A DNA stretch of 54,440 bases, from assembly GCA_016715195.1 (NCBI GenBank), contig JADKBB010000023.1, positions 1 to 54,440 of the forward strand, written 5' to 3'. This DNA is from Candidatus Villigracilis proximus. GTDB taxonomy: Bacteria; Chloroflexota; Anaerolineae; Anaerolineales; Villigracilaceae. Under the pieces are notes generated by a model. It did no database searches and was not told where the DNA came from. It worked only from the letters and a program-made list of their open reading frames with translations. This document shows positions 1 through 7,837 of the stretch, piece after piece; position 1 is the first letter of the stretch, and each line of letters begins with the position of its first letter. Position numbers and translations under genes: made by a program.

Positions 1-344
1 CCAACGCGCATTATAGTACATGAGTCCGAAGTCCGCGGTGTTGGAGTACTGTCCCGTGTAGGTGTAGCCCGTGGACGTAGTCCCAGCTTGATAGCGGACT
101 TCGCCCCAAGCAGTGTACCTTGTCTCCGAGATGACTGCACCCGAGGCATTGGTCATCAGGCTGGTGCTTCCAAGATGGTCACTGAGCATATAGGTGAGGA
201 CGCCGTTTTTACGCACACCTGCACTGCAACAAACGCAGTGCGGCGCAAGTGTGGCGATGCGTTGAGTCCCAGCCCTTCGACAAGCTCAGGATAAACTCTG
301 TAGTATTTGGTGATGACTCCATTGGTCAACTCGTAGCGATTACC
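1..344 (-). pseudogene. RHS/YD-repeat protein C-terminal fragment, truncated and frameshifted
   Basis: On the minus strand the stretch reads as the end of an RHS-repeat core. It runs GNRYELTNGVITKYY, then after a frame change VRKNGVLTYMLSDHLGSTS, ASGAVISETRYTAWGEVRY and TGYTYTGQYS, the usual pre-cleavage core of RHS and wall-associated repeat proteins. The two parts are in different frames, split around 240-300. That interval holds the 17-base word CCTTCGACAAGCTCAGG, which encodes the PELVEG-type peptide seen in many environmental genomes. A stop lies just upstream (345-347), so no intact N-terminus exists here, and the fragment runs off the window edge. It is probably an orphan RHS tip or the remnant of a larger toxin or adhesin gene. 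Confidence 0.7.
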
Positions 345-367
345 TCAAAAAGAGCTTCCATACTACT

Positions 368-685
368 TTAAATTAAGGTAGTGAGTATAAAGACGATACC
401 TGACATAGTTAAAGCGATAACAACAGCACCAAACCCAACACAAAAAGCTCCCAAAAAAATGGCGAAAATTCTATAATCTGATAGATTCGTTATGATTAAT
501 TGAGCATTATTCTTTTTAATTCGATAACCAGCGAGAATAAAGGATATATCAAATATCAACAGGATGCACAAACCCCACGGAGATTGATCAATTATTCTCC
601 CAAATTTTAGCGCGCTAAATGCGCCCAAAAAGCTTATGCCGATTACTAGCATAATAATAAAGGGCCTAAATATTATATTTTTCAT
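368..685 (-). CDS. small multi-spanning membrane protein, unknown function
   Basis: This 105-residue ORF starts MKNIIFRPFIIMLVIG. It has about four hydrophobic segments, roughly residues 5-27, 38-55, 65-85 and 88-105, joined by short polar loops that include a KKNN turn. I do not recognise a family. A GTG lies one codon upstream at 688, but the ATG at 685 is preferred; only a weak AGAG lies before it. It sits directly upstream of the RHS remnant on the same strand, a common place for small immunity-type or orphan membrane proteins, but nothing in the sequence proves that link. The AT-rich composition contrasts with the neighbouring core genes and fits an accessory region. Confidence 0.5.
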   Translation of the reverse strand: MKNIIFRPFIIMLVIGISFLGAFSALKFGRIIDQSPWGLCILLIFDISFILAGYRIKKNNAQLIITNLSDYRIFAIFLGAFCVGFGAVVIALTMSGIVFILTTLI

Positions 686-688
686 CAC

Positions 689-1012
689 TCTATTCTACCT
701 AATCATCTAAAGAAGAAAAAAACGCAAACACTTCCATCATTAATCGAGTTTGGGGCATATAGGTTCGGTAAACAGCTCACAGAATCATCCCAACCCCACG
801 CGGACAAATTCCCTGCCTCTGGAATACGTCCCAGATTAGTTATCCAATTTTACTATGTGGCAAGGAGATACTTTGAAAGTTTTGATTTTAAGGATGCAAT
901 ATCCATATACAACAATCTCCCATAAATTCACATCCTATTTCAGTATATAATTTACAAAATTAATCCATTAAAAACACTTAATCAGATAGTGGAAACCAGG
1001 AGAATTATCAAT
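689..1012. other. AT-rich intergenic stretch, no gene recognised
   Basis: No convincing ORF is present on either strand. The last 70 bases contain a TATAAT-like box at 946-951, about 65 bases before the ankyrin gene. It could be its promoter, but the -35 match is poor. Otherwise I see nothing. Confidence 0.4.
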
Positions 1013-1411
1013 ATGCCAGAATCAGGGAAAGAATTCATCAAGGCTGCTAAAAAAAATGATCTTGATCAACTTAAAGCACTGCTAAAAAGTGACAAGTCAC
1101 TGCTCGATGCGCGCGATACCGACGGCTCAACTGCGCTGCATTGTGCAAGCTGGAAGGGAAACCATGAAGCGGTCATCTTTCTGCTCAAGGCTGGCGCAGA
1201 TGTAAAAGCAGTCAACAACAACGACCACTGGGGCACAACTCCGCTCCATGCCGCCGCGCATGCGAATCAAACCGCGCTTGTGCAATTGCTCATTGATGCC
1301 GGCGCCGACATCAATGCTCTGGATATGAATGGAAAAACACCCCTCCACCACACCACATTTCACAAAGCCACAGCCGCCGCAAAGATTCTTATAAAACACG
1401 GCGCAAAATAA
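1013..1411 (+). CDS. ankyrin-repeat protein
   Basis: The protein has about 132 residues, made of three to four ankyrin repeats. The visible repeat cores are DGSTALHCASWKGNHEAVIFLLKAGADV, then HWGTTPLHAAAHANQTALVQLLIDAGADI, then NGKTPLHHTTFHKATAAAKILIKHGAK (each described here by its consensus TPLH and LL..GAD elements). The ATG at 1013 is preferred over the GTG at 989 because AGGAGA sits nine bases before it. There is no signal peptide, so it should be a cytoplasmic protein-binding module. It converges on the acetoacetate-decarboxylase-like gene with only 24 bases between stops. The partner is unknown. Confidence 0.85.
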   Translation: MPESGKEFIKAAKKNDLDQLKALLKSDKSLLDARDTDGSTALHCASWKGNHEAVIFLLKAGADVKAVNNNDHWGTTPLHAAAHANQTALVQLLIDAGADINALDMNGKTPLHHTTFHKATAAAKILIKHGAK

Positions 1412-1435
1412 TATATACTTCACAGCCGGCAGACA

Positions 1436-2500
1436 TCAACCGACTTCAACGCCGCTACCCAGCAAAAAATCCACTTTAATCCACGCGCCGTGCGTGGATT
1501 TTTGTTCTCCTGGCTTGAGTCCCATCCTTTGTGCAAAGGGATGACTGGCCAACGGAAAGATCGTTAGCATATAGAGTTGGATATAATTCGCCTTCGTCAT
1601 TTTTCGACGGTTAAGGCTGCTTCCACGATCTTTTGATAGCAAGCCTTATGCGTATCCTGTGCGTCACGGAACTGCTTAAGAAACACAAGCGGAATATGGT
1701 CGTTAATAAAGCGCGCAGCAAACTCGATCAACCCTCCGCCCATGTCGTAGCGAATAGTTTTAAGCAGCTCATCTGTAATTTTATTTTTAGCGGCTTCCCA
1801 GTCACTTTTTGTCTGGTTTGAATCAGAGGAGGAAGATGCCCGCAATTCAAGCAGACGTTCCTTTTGCGCAACCACCTCCGGGCCAAATTGTTTAAACCCG
1901 AATACATCTGCCGTAAACTCCGGCTTTTCGATTCGTTCCGGTTTTTGAAATTGCGCTGCCTGTTTATTAAAACCAAACACCTCACGGCCTGTTGCAATGG
2001 CATTCCCTTCGTCTCACAAGCAGATGGGGCAAAAACCACGCGAGATGATGCGGAATATAACCACTGTCCGTTCTTTGCATGGCAACTGTCAACACCCAAA
2101 AACTGACTTCCGTTTCGGGAATGAGACCCACCTGCACGTCGCGCTCATCCAGCGAAGAAACATGCATATCGGCATAGACCAGCATCAATTTAGGCGTGAT
2201 CGGCACATATTTATAAGCGAATGATTCAGAGACATTCAATGCCTGATCGCAGAGAACTGTCAGGCGTTCCAAATCCGCATTAAATAAAAAAGCCGCGAGA
2301 CGCGCATTCTTTTGAAGATACGGTCCGCGAAAGACGGGGAACCCGGAACCTTGATCGGCATAATCCGGCAGCGTATCAACAGGCGCGGGCGCGGCGCGGC
2401 GCGTGAAACCCAGATAATATGAAAGCGCAGAAATTCCAAATGCGCCGCCCGCCAATTTTAGAAAGGCTCTGCGCCCCATATTTTGTTTTTCGTTTTTCAT
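1436..2500 (-). pseudogene. acetoacetate decarboxylase-like protein with Tat-type leader (two frameshifts)
   Basis: Three frames together give one protein of about 350 residues. It starts MKNEKQNMGRRAFLKLAGG, a Tat-like twin-arginine leader with a hydrophobic stretch, after an AAGGAA ribosome site. The body carries the decarboxylase-family elements YVPITPKLMLVYADM, IPHHLAWFLPHLLV, ATGREVFGFNK, PLVFLKQFRDAQDTHKACYQ and a C-terminal PLASHPFAQRMGLKPG. One extra base near 2014 and one missing A in the T-run at 1600-1604 (minus-strand A5) split the frame. After correction the reading is continuous to the stop at 1436-1438. This may be consensus error or true decay. The family decarboxylates beta-keto acids, but many members are uncharacterised, and an exported one is unusual. 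It is divergent from the YqeC/MocA gene, 38 bases away. Confidence 0.65.
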
Positions 2501-2538
2501 GGTTTTCCTTGAATGAAAATTTGACTTACAATAAGCCC

Positions 2539-3873
2539 ATGGAATTAATTCGCGCGCTAAGATGCAGGCCCTCCGATACTTTGCAAATATTTGCATTTAC
2601 CGGAGCAGGCGGAAAAACCACCGCCATCTTTCAACTTGCACGCGAAATGATTCGTGATGGATATTCTTCTGTCATTGTAACAGCCGCCACCCATCTCGGC
2701 GCATGGCAAACACCGCTCGCAGATCAACATATTGTTGTCACCGATCCGCATCAACTCAACGGGATTCAATTTCATGGCGTCACCTTAATTACAGGTGAAA
2801 TTGAAAATGATCGCACGAAACCCGCAGACCAGATCACACTTGAGTGGCTGGGTAAATATTCCAAAGCGCACGCCATTCCCTTATTGATCGAGGCGGATGG
2901 CTCGCGCCAAAAATCTCTCAAAGCCCCGGGTTTGCATGAGCCGCCGATCCCCGAATTTGCAGACGTAGTGATCGTTGTTGCCGGATTAAGCGCGCTTGAT
3001 AAACCGCTGACCGATGAGCATGTTCATCGCGCCGAAATTTTTTCGCAGCTTGCCGATCTGCCGATCCATCAACCCATCACAGCAGACGCGGTCACACGCG
3101 TGTATACGCATCCGCAGGGCGGGCTGAAAAATATTCCAGCCACAGCGCGGCGGGTTGCGCTGCTCAATCAGGCAGAGACACCCAAACTGCAATCCATCGG
3201 CGGCGGAATGGCGCGCCAACTGCTCACCCATTTTGATTCTGTCATCGTTGGCGATCTATCAAATCACACGCTGCAAAATTTTGAACACACCGCCGGAATC
3301 CTGCTTGCCGCCGGCGCAGCGACCCGCTTTGGCGCGCCCAAACAAATACTGGATTGGAAAGGCAAACCCTTCGTGCGACATATTGCAGAAACCGCGCTTC
3401 ATGCCGGACTTTGGCCTGTAGTGGTCGTCACAGGCTTTCACGCCGCTGACGTTGAATCTGCATTAAGCGGCCTGCCTGTACGCATAATCCACAACCCTGA
3501 ATATCAACAGGGACAAAGCACATCCATCATCAAAGGAATATCCGCATTACCTGAAAACACAGGAGCCGCGATTTTCCTGCTCGCAGACCAGCCGCAAATC
3601 CCCGGCGAAATTATCCGCGCATTGATCGAGTCACACGCCGATACAATGCAGCCGATCCACGCGCCGCTGGTGTTGGAGGAACGCCGTGCCAATCCTGTGC
3701 TCTTCGACCAGATCACCTTCCCCGACCTGCTGAAACTTAAAGGAGATATTGGCGGACGCGCCATTTTCTCGAATTACAAAGTAGAATACATAGCCTGGCA
3801 TGACGACAGGTTGTTGCTCGATGTGGACAAACCCGAAGACTATCAAAGATTGGTTGAAGATGAAACACTTTAG
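2539..3873 (+). CDS. YqeC-like P-loop domain fused to MocA-like molybdopterin nucleotidyltransferase
   Basis: The protein has 444 residues. The N-terminal half has a P-loop, FAFTGAGGKTT at about residues 18-28, followed by LIEADGSRQKSLKAP and EPPIPEFADVVIVVAG. This is the signature of YqeC, an accessory protein linked to selenium-dependent molybdenum hydroxylases. From about residue 252 a GT-A nucleotidyltransferase begins (GILLAAGAATRFGAPKQ), with FLLADQPQIP as its metal and nucleotide element; this resembles MocA/MobA, which cytidylates molybdopterin. The ATG at 2539 is chosen because it starts the YqeC fold. An upstream in-frame extension from 2419 would run into the divergent gene. A second MocA-like gene follows after nine bases, so the two are likely co-transcribed. 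No hydroxylase is encoded in the window. Confidence 0.85.
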   Translation: MELIRALRCRPSDTLQIFAFTGAGGKTTAIFQLAREMIRDGYSSVIVTAATHLGAWQTPLADQHIVVTDPHQLNGIQFHGVTLITGEIENDRTKPADQITLEWLGKYSKAHAIPLLIEADGSRQKSLKAPGLHEPPIPEFADVVIVVAGLSALDKPLTDEHVHRAEIFSQLADLPIHQPITADAVTRVYTHPQGGLKNIPATARRVALLNQAETPKLQSIGGGMARQLLTHFDSVIVGDLSNHTLQNFEHTAGILLAAGAATRFGAPKQILDWKGKPFVRHIAETALHAGLWPVVVVTGFHAADVESALSGLPVRIIHNPEYQQGQSTSIIKGISALPENTGAAIFLLADQPQIPGEIIRALIESHADTMQPIHAPLVLEERRANPVLFDQITFPDLLKLKGDIGGRAIFSNYKVEYIAWHDDRLLLDVDKPEDYQRLVEDETL

Positions 3874-3882
3874 AGGCAACGT

Positions 3883-4461
3883 ATGATCACGGCTATTATT
3901 CTCGCAGCGGGCGAATCAAAACGCATGGGCGAACCAAAAATGCTAATGCCTTGGGGCAAAAGCACGGTTTTACAAACTGTCATTTCCACATTTCAGTCTG
4001 CGGGGCTCAACGATATTCTTGTGGTCACCGGCGGAGCGCGTCAGCAAGTAGAGTCCCTTATCGGAAAAACCGTTCAAACCATTTTCAACGACTCGTACGA
4101 CTCAGGCGAAATGCTAAGCTCAATTCAGGTTGGCTTGTCTGCAAAAATGCGTGAAGCGAGCGCCGCGCTCATTTGTCTCGGCGACCAGCCGCAGGTCAAC
4201 GAAAGAACCGTGCGCAGTGTTTGTGATGCGTTCCTGAAAAATAAATCACAGATCGTAGTGCCAAGCTATGAAATGCAGCGCGGACATCCCTGGCTGGTGG
4301 CGCGCCCATTATGGGAAGACCTGCTCGAAATGAAAGCACCGCGCACGCCGCGTGACTTTTTAAAAAAATATGCGCGCAAGATCCATTATGTAAATGTGGA
4401 TACGCACAGCATCCTTGAAGATCTCGATACCCCCGAAGATTACTCAAAACACAAATCATAA
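3883..4461 (+). CDS. MocA-like molybdenum cofactor cytidylyltransferase family protein
   Basis: This 192-residue protein is a single NTP-transferase domain. It has the N-terminal nucleotide loop IILAAGESKRMGEPKMLMPWG and the metal-binding ICLGDQPQVNE. The later RGHPWLVAR segment is typical of MocA/MobA-type enzymes that transfer CMP or GMP to molybdopterin. It lies nine bases downstream of the YqeC/MocA fusion and shares only family-level similarity with that gene's C-terminal domain. It looks like a functional duplicate rather than a recent copy. Its substrate (CTP or GTP, and which cofactor) cannot be read from sequence alone. Confidence 0.85.
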   Translation: MITAIILAAGESKRMGEPKMLMPWGKSTVLQTVISTFQSAGLNDILVVTGGARQQVESLIGKTVQTIFNDSYDSGEMLSSIQVGLSAKMREASAALICLGDQPQVNERTVRSVCDAFLKNKSQIVVPSYEMQRGHPWLVARPLWEDLLEMKAPRTPRDFLKKYARKIHYVNVDTHSILEDLDTPEDYSKHKS

Positions 4462-4526
4462 AGCAATGCAAGCACTGCGGCTTGAAATATGTTACACTCG
4501 CCAAAATCAAAGATCGGGAGCGCATC

Positions 4527-5447
4527 GTGAAATATTTTGTCATCGTTAATCCAACCTCGGGCCGCGGGCTTGGGGAAAAATCAATTCCACACATCGAATC
4601 CAGTCTGCGGGAAAGCGGGCTGGATTTTAAGCTTGTGCGCACCGAACGCGTCTGGCACGCATCAGAATTGGCTGAAGGCGCGGCGCGTGAAGGCTACGAT
4701 GTGATCGTCTGCGCCAGCGGAGATGGCACGATCAATGAGTCCATTAACGGGATCATGAAGGCACGCAAGGATGGTTTTACAAAAAGCGCGTTTTCTTCTC
4801 TCAGCATTGGCACAGGCAACGATTTTGCCGGCGGAACTGGCATTCCCGCAAACCTTAACGACAGTCTTAAATCTCTGATCGCGAACAAACGTAAAAAAAT
4901 AGACCTCGGGCTGGTCAAAGGCGGAGATTATCCCGAAGGCCGTTATTTTGGCAACGGCATCGGCGTGGGTTTTGATGCCGCAGTTGGCAACGAAGCCATC
5001 AAAGTCCGCTGGACGCGCGGCCTGCCCGCCTATTTGATCGGCGTCATCAAAACCGTTTTTCTTTATTACAATCCGCCGCACGTTGAAATTATTCTCGATG
5101 ATAAGGAAGTCATCAATCAGGTCTCGCTCATGATCTCCGTCATGAATGGCAGACGCATGGGAGGCGGTTTTCAAATGGCTCCCGAAAGCCAGCCGGATGA
5201 TGGGCTCTTCGATCTATGCATCGCAGAAACCGCATCAAAGGGACGCATTCTTGGACTCATTCCCCATTTCATTCGCGGGACACAGGCCACCCAGCCCGAA
5301 GTAAAAATGAGACGTGCCAGCAAGGTATCCATCAAATCATTGGACATGACCTTCCCCGCCCACGCAGACGGCGAATTTATCTGCCTCGCCGGTTCAGCCC
5401 TGACTTTGGAACTGCTTCCGCGCGAATTAGAAATTATCTGCGCCTGA
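4527..5447 (+). CDS. diacylglycerol/sphingosine kinase-like (YegS/DgkB family) lipid kinase
   Basis: The protein has about 306 residues. It begins MKYFVIVNPTSGRG, the nucleotide-binding NP.SG motif of the DAGK catalytic domain. CASGDGTINESING follows near residue 64 and SIGTGNDFAGG near residue 90, the latter two being the GDGT and GTGNDFA loops of the family. The second domain carries the GGGFQMAPESQPDDGLFDL element. The GTG at 4527 is chosen because GGGAG precedes it by six bases. A TTG further upstream would add 15 residues that lie before the fold. It probably phosphorylates diacylglycerol or a related lipid at the inner membrane face. A PlsC-like acyltransferase follows after 25 bases, giving a small phospholipid module. 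Confidence 0.87.
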   Translation: MKYFVIVNPTSGRGLGEKSIPHIESSLRESGLDFKLVRTERVWHASELAEGAAREGYDVIVCASGDGTINESINGIMKARKDGFTKSAFSSLSIGTGNDFAGGTGIPANLNDSLKSLIANKRKKIDLGLVKGGDYPEGRYFGNGIGVGFDAAVGNEAIKVRWTRGLPAYLIGVIKTVFLYYNPPHVEIILDDKEVINQVSLMISVMNGRRMGGGFQMAPESQPDDGLFDLCIAETASKGRILGLIPHFIRGTQATQPEVKMRRASKVSIKSLDMTFPAHADGEFICLAGSALTLELLPRELEIICA

Positions 5448-5472
5448 AAGATTCATACCCAAAAAGAAAATT

Positions 5473-6147
5473 ATGAACTGGCTTATCAATTTCATCATCC
5501 GTGTTTACACGCGCATTACCTGCCGCATCGACGCGCCCGACCTGCACAAATTTCCAATGCATGGTCCATTGATCGTCATCGCCAATCACACCGGCCAGAT
5601 CGAAGTGCCGATGCTTTTCGCGCATTTACAGCCCCGCAAACTTACCGGCTGGGCCAAGATCGAATCCTGGGACAATAAATTCTTAAACTGGGTATTCGGT
5701 GTCTGGGGCATTATTCCCGTCCGGCGCGGTGAAGCGGATATGCACGCCCTCAAAGCGGCTTTGCGCGCACTGGAAAAAGGTCTCATCTTTGGCATTGCCC
5801 CCGAAGGCACCCGCAACTACAACGGAAAATTAATCCGCGCTCAGCCCGGTGCAGTGACGATTGCGTTGCACACTGGCGCGCCCATCATTCCTGTGGCGCA
5901 TTGGGGCGGTGAGAATTTCATGAAGAATTTCAAACGCCTCAAGCGGACAGATTTTCACATCCGCACCGGTCAGCCGTTTAAGATCGACACACAGGGCATA
6001 AAAGTAACCGGCGAGATCCGCCAGCAGATCGTGGATGAGATGATGGTACAGATCGCGAAATTAATGCCTGAAGAATATCGCGGCGCATACGCAGAGATGT
6101 GTAAATTACCCACGCAATTTATCAAACCAACGACTGTGCCAAATTAA
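5473..6147 (+). CDS. PlsC-like 1-acylglycerol-3-phosphate acyltransferase
   Basis: This is a 224-residue acyltransferase of the PlsC superfamily. Motif I reads VIANHTGQIEVP near residue 35-46, motif III region FGIAPEGTRNYNGK near 105-118, and motif IV GAPIIPVAHWGG near 138. The canonical motif is HX4D, but here the acidic residue is Glu (HTGQIE). The enzyme should acylate lysophosphatidate at the membrane. It lies 25 bases after the lipid kinase gene and is probably in the same transcript. The Glu substitution is conservative and may not abolish activity. Confidence 0.85.
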   Translation: MNWLINFIIRVYTRITCRIDAPDLHKFPMHGPLIVIANHTGQIEVPMLFAHLQPRKLTGWAKIESWDNKFLNWVFGVWGIIPVRRGEADMHALKAALRALEKGLIFGIAPEGTRNYNGKLIRAQPGAVTIALHTGAPIIPVAHWGGENFMKNFKRLKRTDFHIRTGQPFKIDTQGIKVTGEIRQQIVDEMMVQIAKLMPEEYRGAYAEMCKLPTQFIKPTTVPN

Positions 6148-6580
6148 TTAAAAAAGAACAGATTACACGAAATCACACGGATTTTTTAATAATTCACTTT
6201 ACGCAGCATAACTCCGAAGGAGTGAAACGATTCTAGAATCAACGAAAAAGAATCGTCCAACCCCGAAGGGGTGATATTGCCCATAAAAACCCTGACACCC
6301 CTTCGGGGTTCTGGAAAATTTTTGTCTTAAATCTATAATTATTTCACTCCTTCGGAGTTTCATAGACCTCTTACGCAAGTAAAGCATTGTGAGTCACCAA
6401 GTCACTAAGAGAGCGTTTCTTAAGTTCTTTTTGGACACGGATTTGACGGATTTCACAGACAAACACGGATAAATCTTTGACTTTATCAGAAATAAAATCA
6501 GGATACCGATAAAGTCTCTTTTAAAAGTCCGTTCCTTTCCCGGGCGATTTGACGGTTTTGCATTAATAAATCCATACAAA
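6148..6580. repeat. intergenic repeat cluster with nested palindromes
   Basis: No gene was found here. Two palindromic words are nested as inverted repeats. AACTCCGAAGGAGTGAAA at 6210-6227 pairs with its reverse complement at 6342-6359. AACCCCGAAGGGGTG at 6259-6273 pairs with 6296-6310. Each word is also self-complementary around CCGAAGG. Further on, 6391-6411 resembles CACCAAGTCACTAAGAG and 6433-6471 has the CACGGATTTGACGGATTTCACAGA word, both of a type found scattered between genes. Together they look like small non-coding repeat elements rather than a promoter region. Confidence 0.7.
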
Positions 6581-6610
6581 TAAAACGGCGGTGATTACAC
6601 CGCCGTTTTA
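6581..6610. terminator. perfect bidirectional hairpin terminator
   Basis: TAAAACGGCGGTG at 6581-6593 pairs perfectly with CACCGCCGTTTTA at 6598-6610 around a four-base loop, with A and T runs on the outer sides. It overlaps the last codons and stop of the GNAT gene. Confidence 0.85.
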
Positions 6611-7038
6611 TTTAACTTAAGTTGATAAGCGTTCGTCTCGCGTTTTTGAAATCCCATTCTTACATACAATCTATTTGCCGCTTCGCGGAAGGGACTGGAA
6701 GTCAGCGCGATTGTGCCGACGCCTTTTTCTTTTGCCACCGCAATCGCCCGCTGTATCAGAGCTTCGCCAATTCCCTGTCCACGGGCTGACTCGTCCACGA
6801 TCACATCTTCGATCATGGCCCGAACTCCTGAAGGCACACGATAAGCCGCAAGAGTCAATGCGCCTACGATGACACCACTCTCATCCCGGGCAATCATCAG
6901 CGTGGATGCTGTCTCTCGGACGACGGCAGTTAATTCGTTAAGAGAAGGAGGCGGATTGTTATTGGTCAGCTGAGGGATCAGGCGTTGAAACGCTTGATAG
7001 AGTTCCTCATCCGCTTGAGTGACGATATCAACTCGCAT
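6595..7038 (-). CDS. GNAT-family N-acetyltransferase
   Basis: The protein has 147 residues. Its acetyl-CoA-binding motif A is VIVDESARGQGIGEALIQRAI near residues 82-102, with the R-x-x-G-x-G/A pattern, followed by ALTSSPFREAANRLYVRMGFQKR, typical of the C-terminal half of the GNAT fold. The substrate is unknown. Its start overlaps the end of the upstream pcs-like gene by 11 bases, so the two are probably translationally coupled. The terminator hairpin sits on its stop codon. Confidence 0.88.
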   Translation of the reverse strand: MRVDIVTQADEELYQAFQRLIPQLTNNNPPPSLNELTAVVRETASTLMIARDESGVIVGALTLAAYRVPSGVRAMIEDVIVDESARGQGIGEALIQRAIAVAKEKGVGTIALTSSPFREAANRLYVRMGFQKRETNAYQLKLNKTAV

Positions 7039-7756
7039 GGGCTTTATTTTTTGGGATCACACTCAAGATCAGATAATATCCGACATAAATGAACGAAGCC
7101 CACACCACCCACTGCGGCTGGTTCGGATATTGGAGCAGACCCCAAATGCCGATCGCGCCATAGAGATAGGTAAGCGCGAGAGTGAGTGTGCGCAAATAAC
7201 TGTTGCGGCTTGGGTAGATATATTTAATCGGAATAAAAACCATGATGTTGAATAACATTAAAAATCCAAAATTTACCCATTGCGGCAGACTCATCAAAAG
7301 CATATACAAGGCAGCCACATTCCAATAAGATGGAAAGCCCTTGAAATGATGGTCATCAGTTTTTGCATCGGATTGCGTGAATTGATAAGCAGAGGTTAAT
7401 AAAATTGAACTTGCAGCGAGCAGGCGTACACTCTCGGGCAGCACATCGGCTTTGATCAAAAAGAGCGCCGGCACCATTACATAATTTAAATAATCGAGAA
7501 TATTGTCAAGCAATGCGCCATCAATACCATTTGCATATTTTTTTACATCTGCCCAGCGCGCCAGCATGCCATCGAAACCATCCACCAGCATGGCGACGAT
7601 CATCCAGACGATCATCATCTTCCAGTCTTTTTCAAATATGGAAAGAATCGCAAGCAGCCCGAATACCGCTCCGCTCGCGGTGAAAAGATGCACGCCCCAC
7701 GCGGCGATCACGCGGAAAAGGTTGGGGCTCTCTTTAAGTAGTACCTGTTTGTCCAT
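7028..7756 (-). CDS. pcs: CDP-alcohol phosphatidyltransferase, phosphatidylcholine synthase-like
   Basis: This is a 242-residue polytopic membrane protein with about eight hydrophobic segments. The CDP-alcohol phosphotransferase motif is present as VDGFDGMLARWADVKKYANG then IDGALLDNILDY, matching D-x2-D-G-x2-A-R-x8-G-x3-D-x3-D. The start (VHLFTASGAVFG) and the middle (KTDDHHFKGFPSYWN) follow the bacterial Pcs type, which condenses CDP-diacylglycerol with choline. AAGGA precedes the start by eight bases. The upstream neighbour is the EEP gene and the downstream one the GNAT. The choline specificity is inferred from overall resemblance; another head group cannot be excluded. Confidence 0.8.
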   Translation of the reverse strand: MDKQVLLKESPNLFRVIAAWGVHLFTASGAVFGLLAILSIFEKDWKMMIVWMIVAMLVDGFDGMLARWADVKKYANGIDGALLDNILDYLNYVMVPALFLIKADVLPESVRLLAASSILLTSAYQFTQSDAKTDDHHFKGFPSYWNVAALYMLLMSLPQWVNFGFLMLFNIMVFIPIKYIYPSRNSYLRTLTLALTYLYGAIGIWGLLQYPNQPQWVVWASFIYVGYYLILSVIPKNKAHAS

Positions 7757-7837
7757 TTGCCAGTCCTTATCATTATGGATGAAGTATGTATCTGAAAATT
7801 ATACAGGGAATTAAGCCAATTTTACATTTTAACAATT

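Noticed and set aside
1477..1506. Hairpin ATCCACGCGCCGTGCGTGGAT with a T run, possible terminator of the ankyrin gene
   Set aside because: It lies inside the restored C-terminus of the convergent decarboxylase-like gene (KSTHGAWIKV), so it may be just coding sequence.
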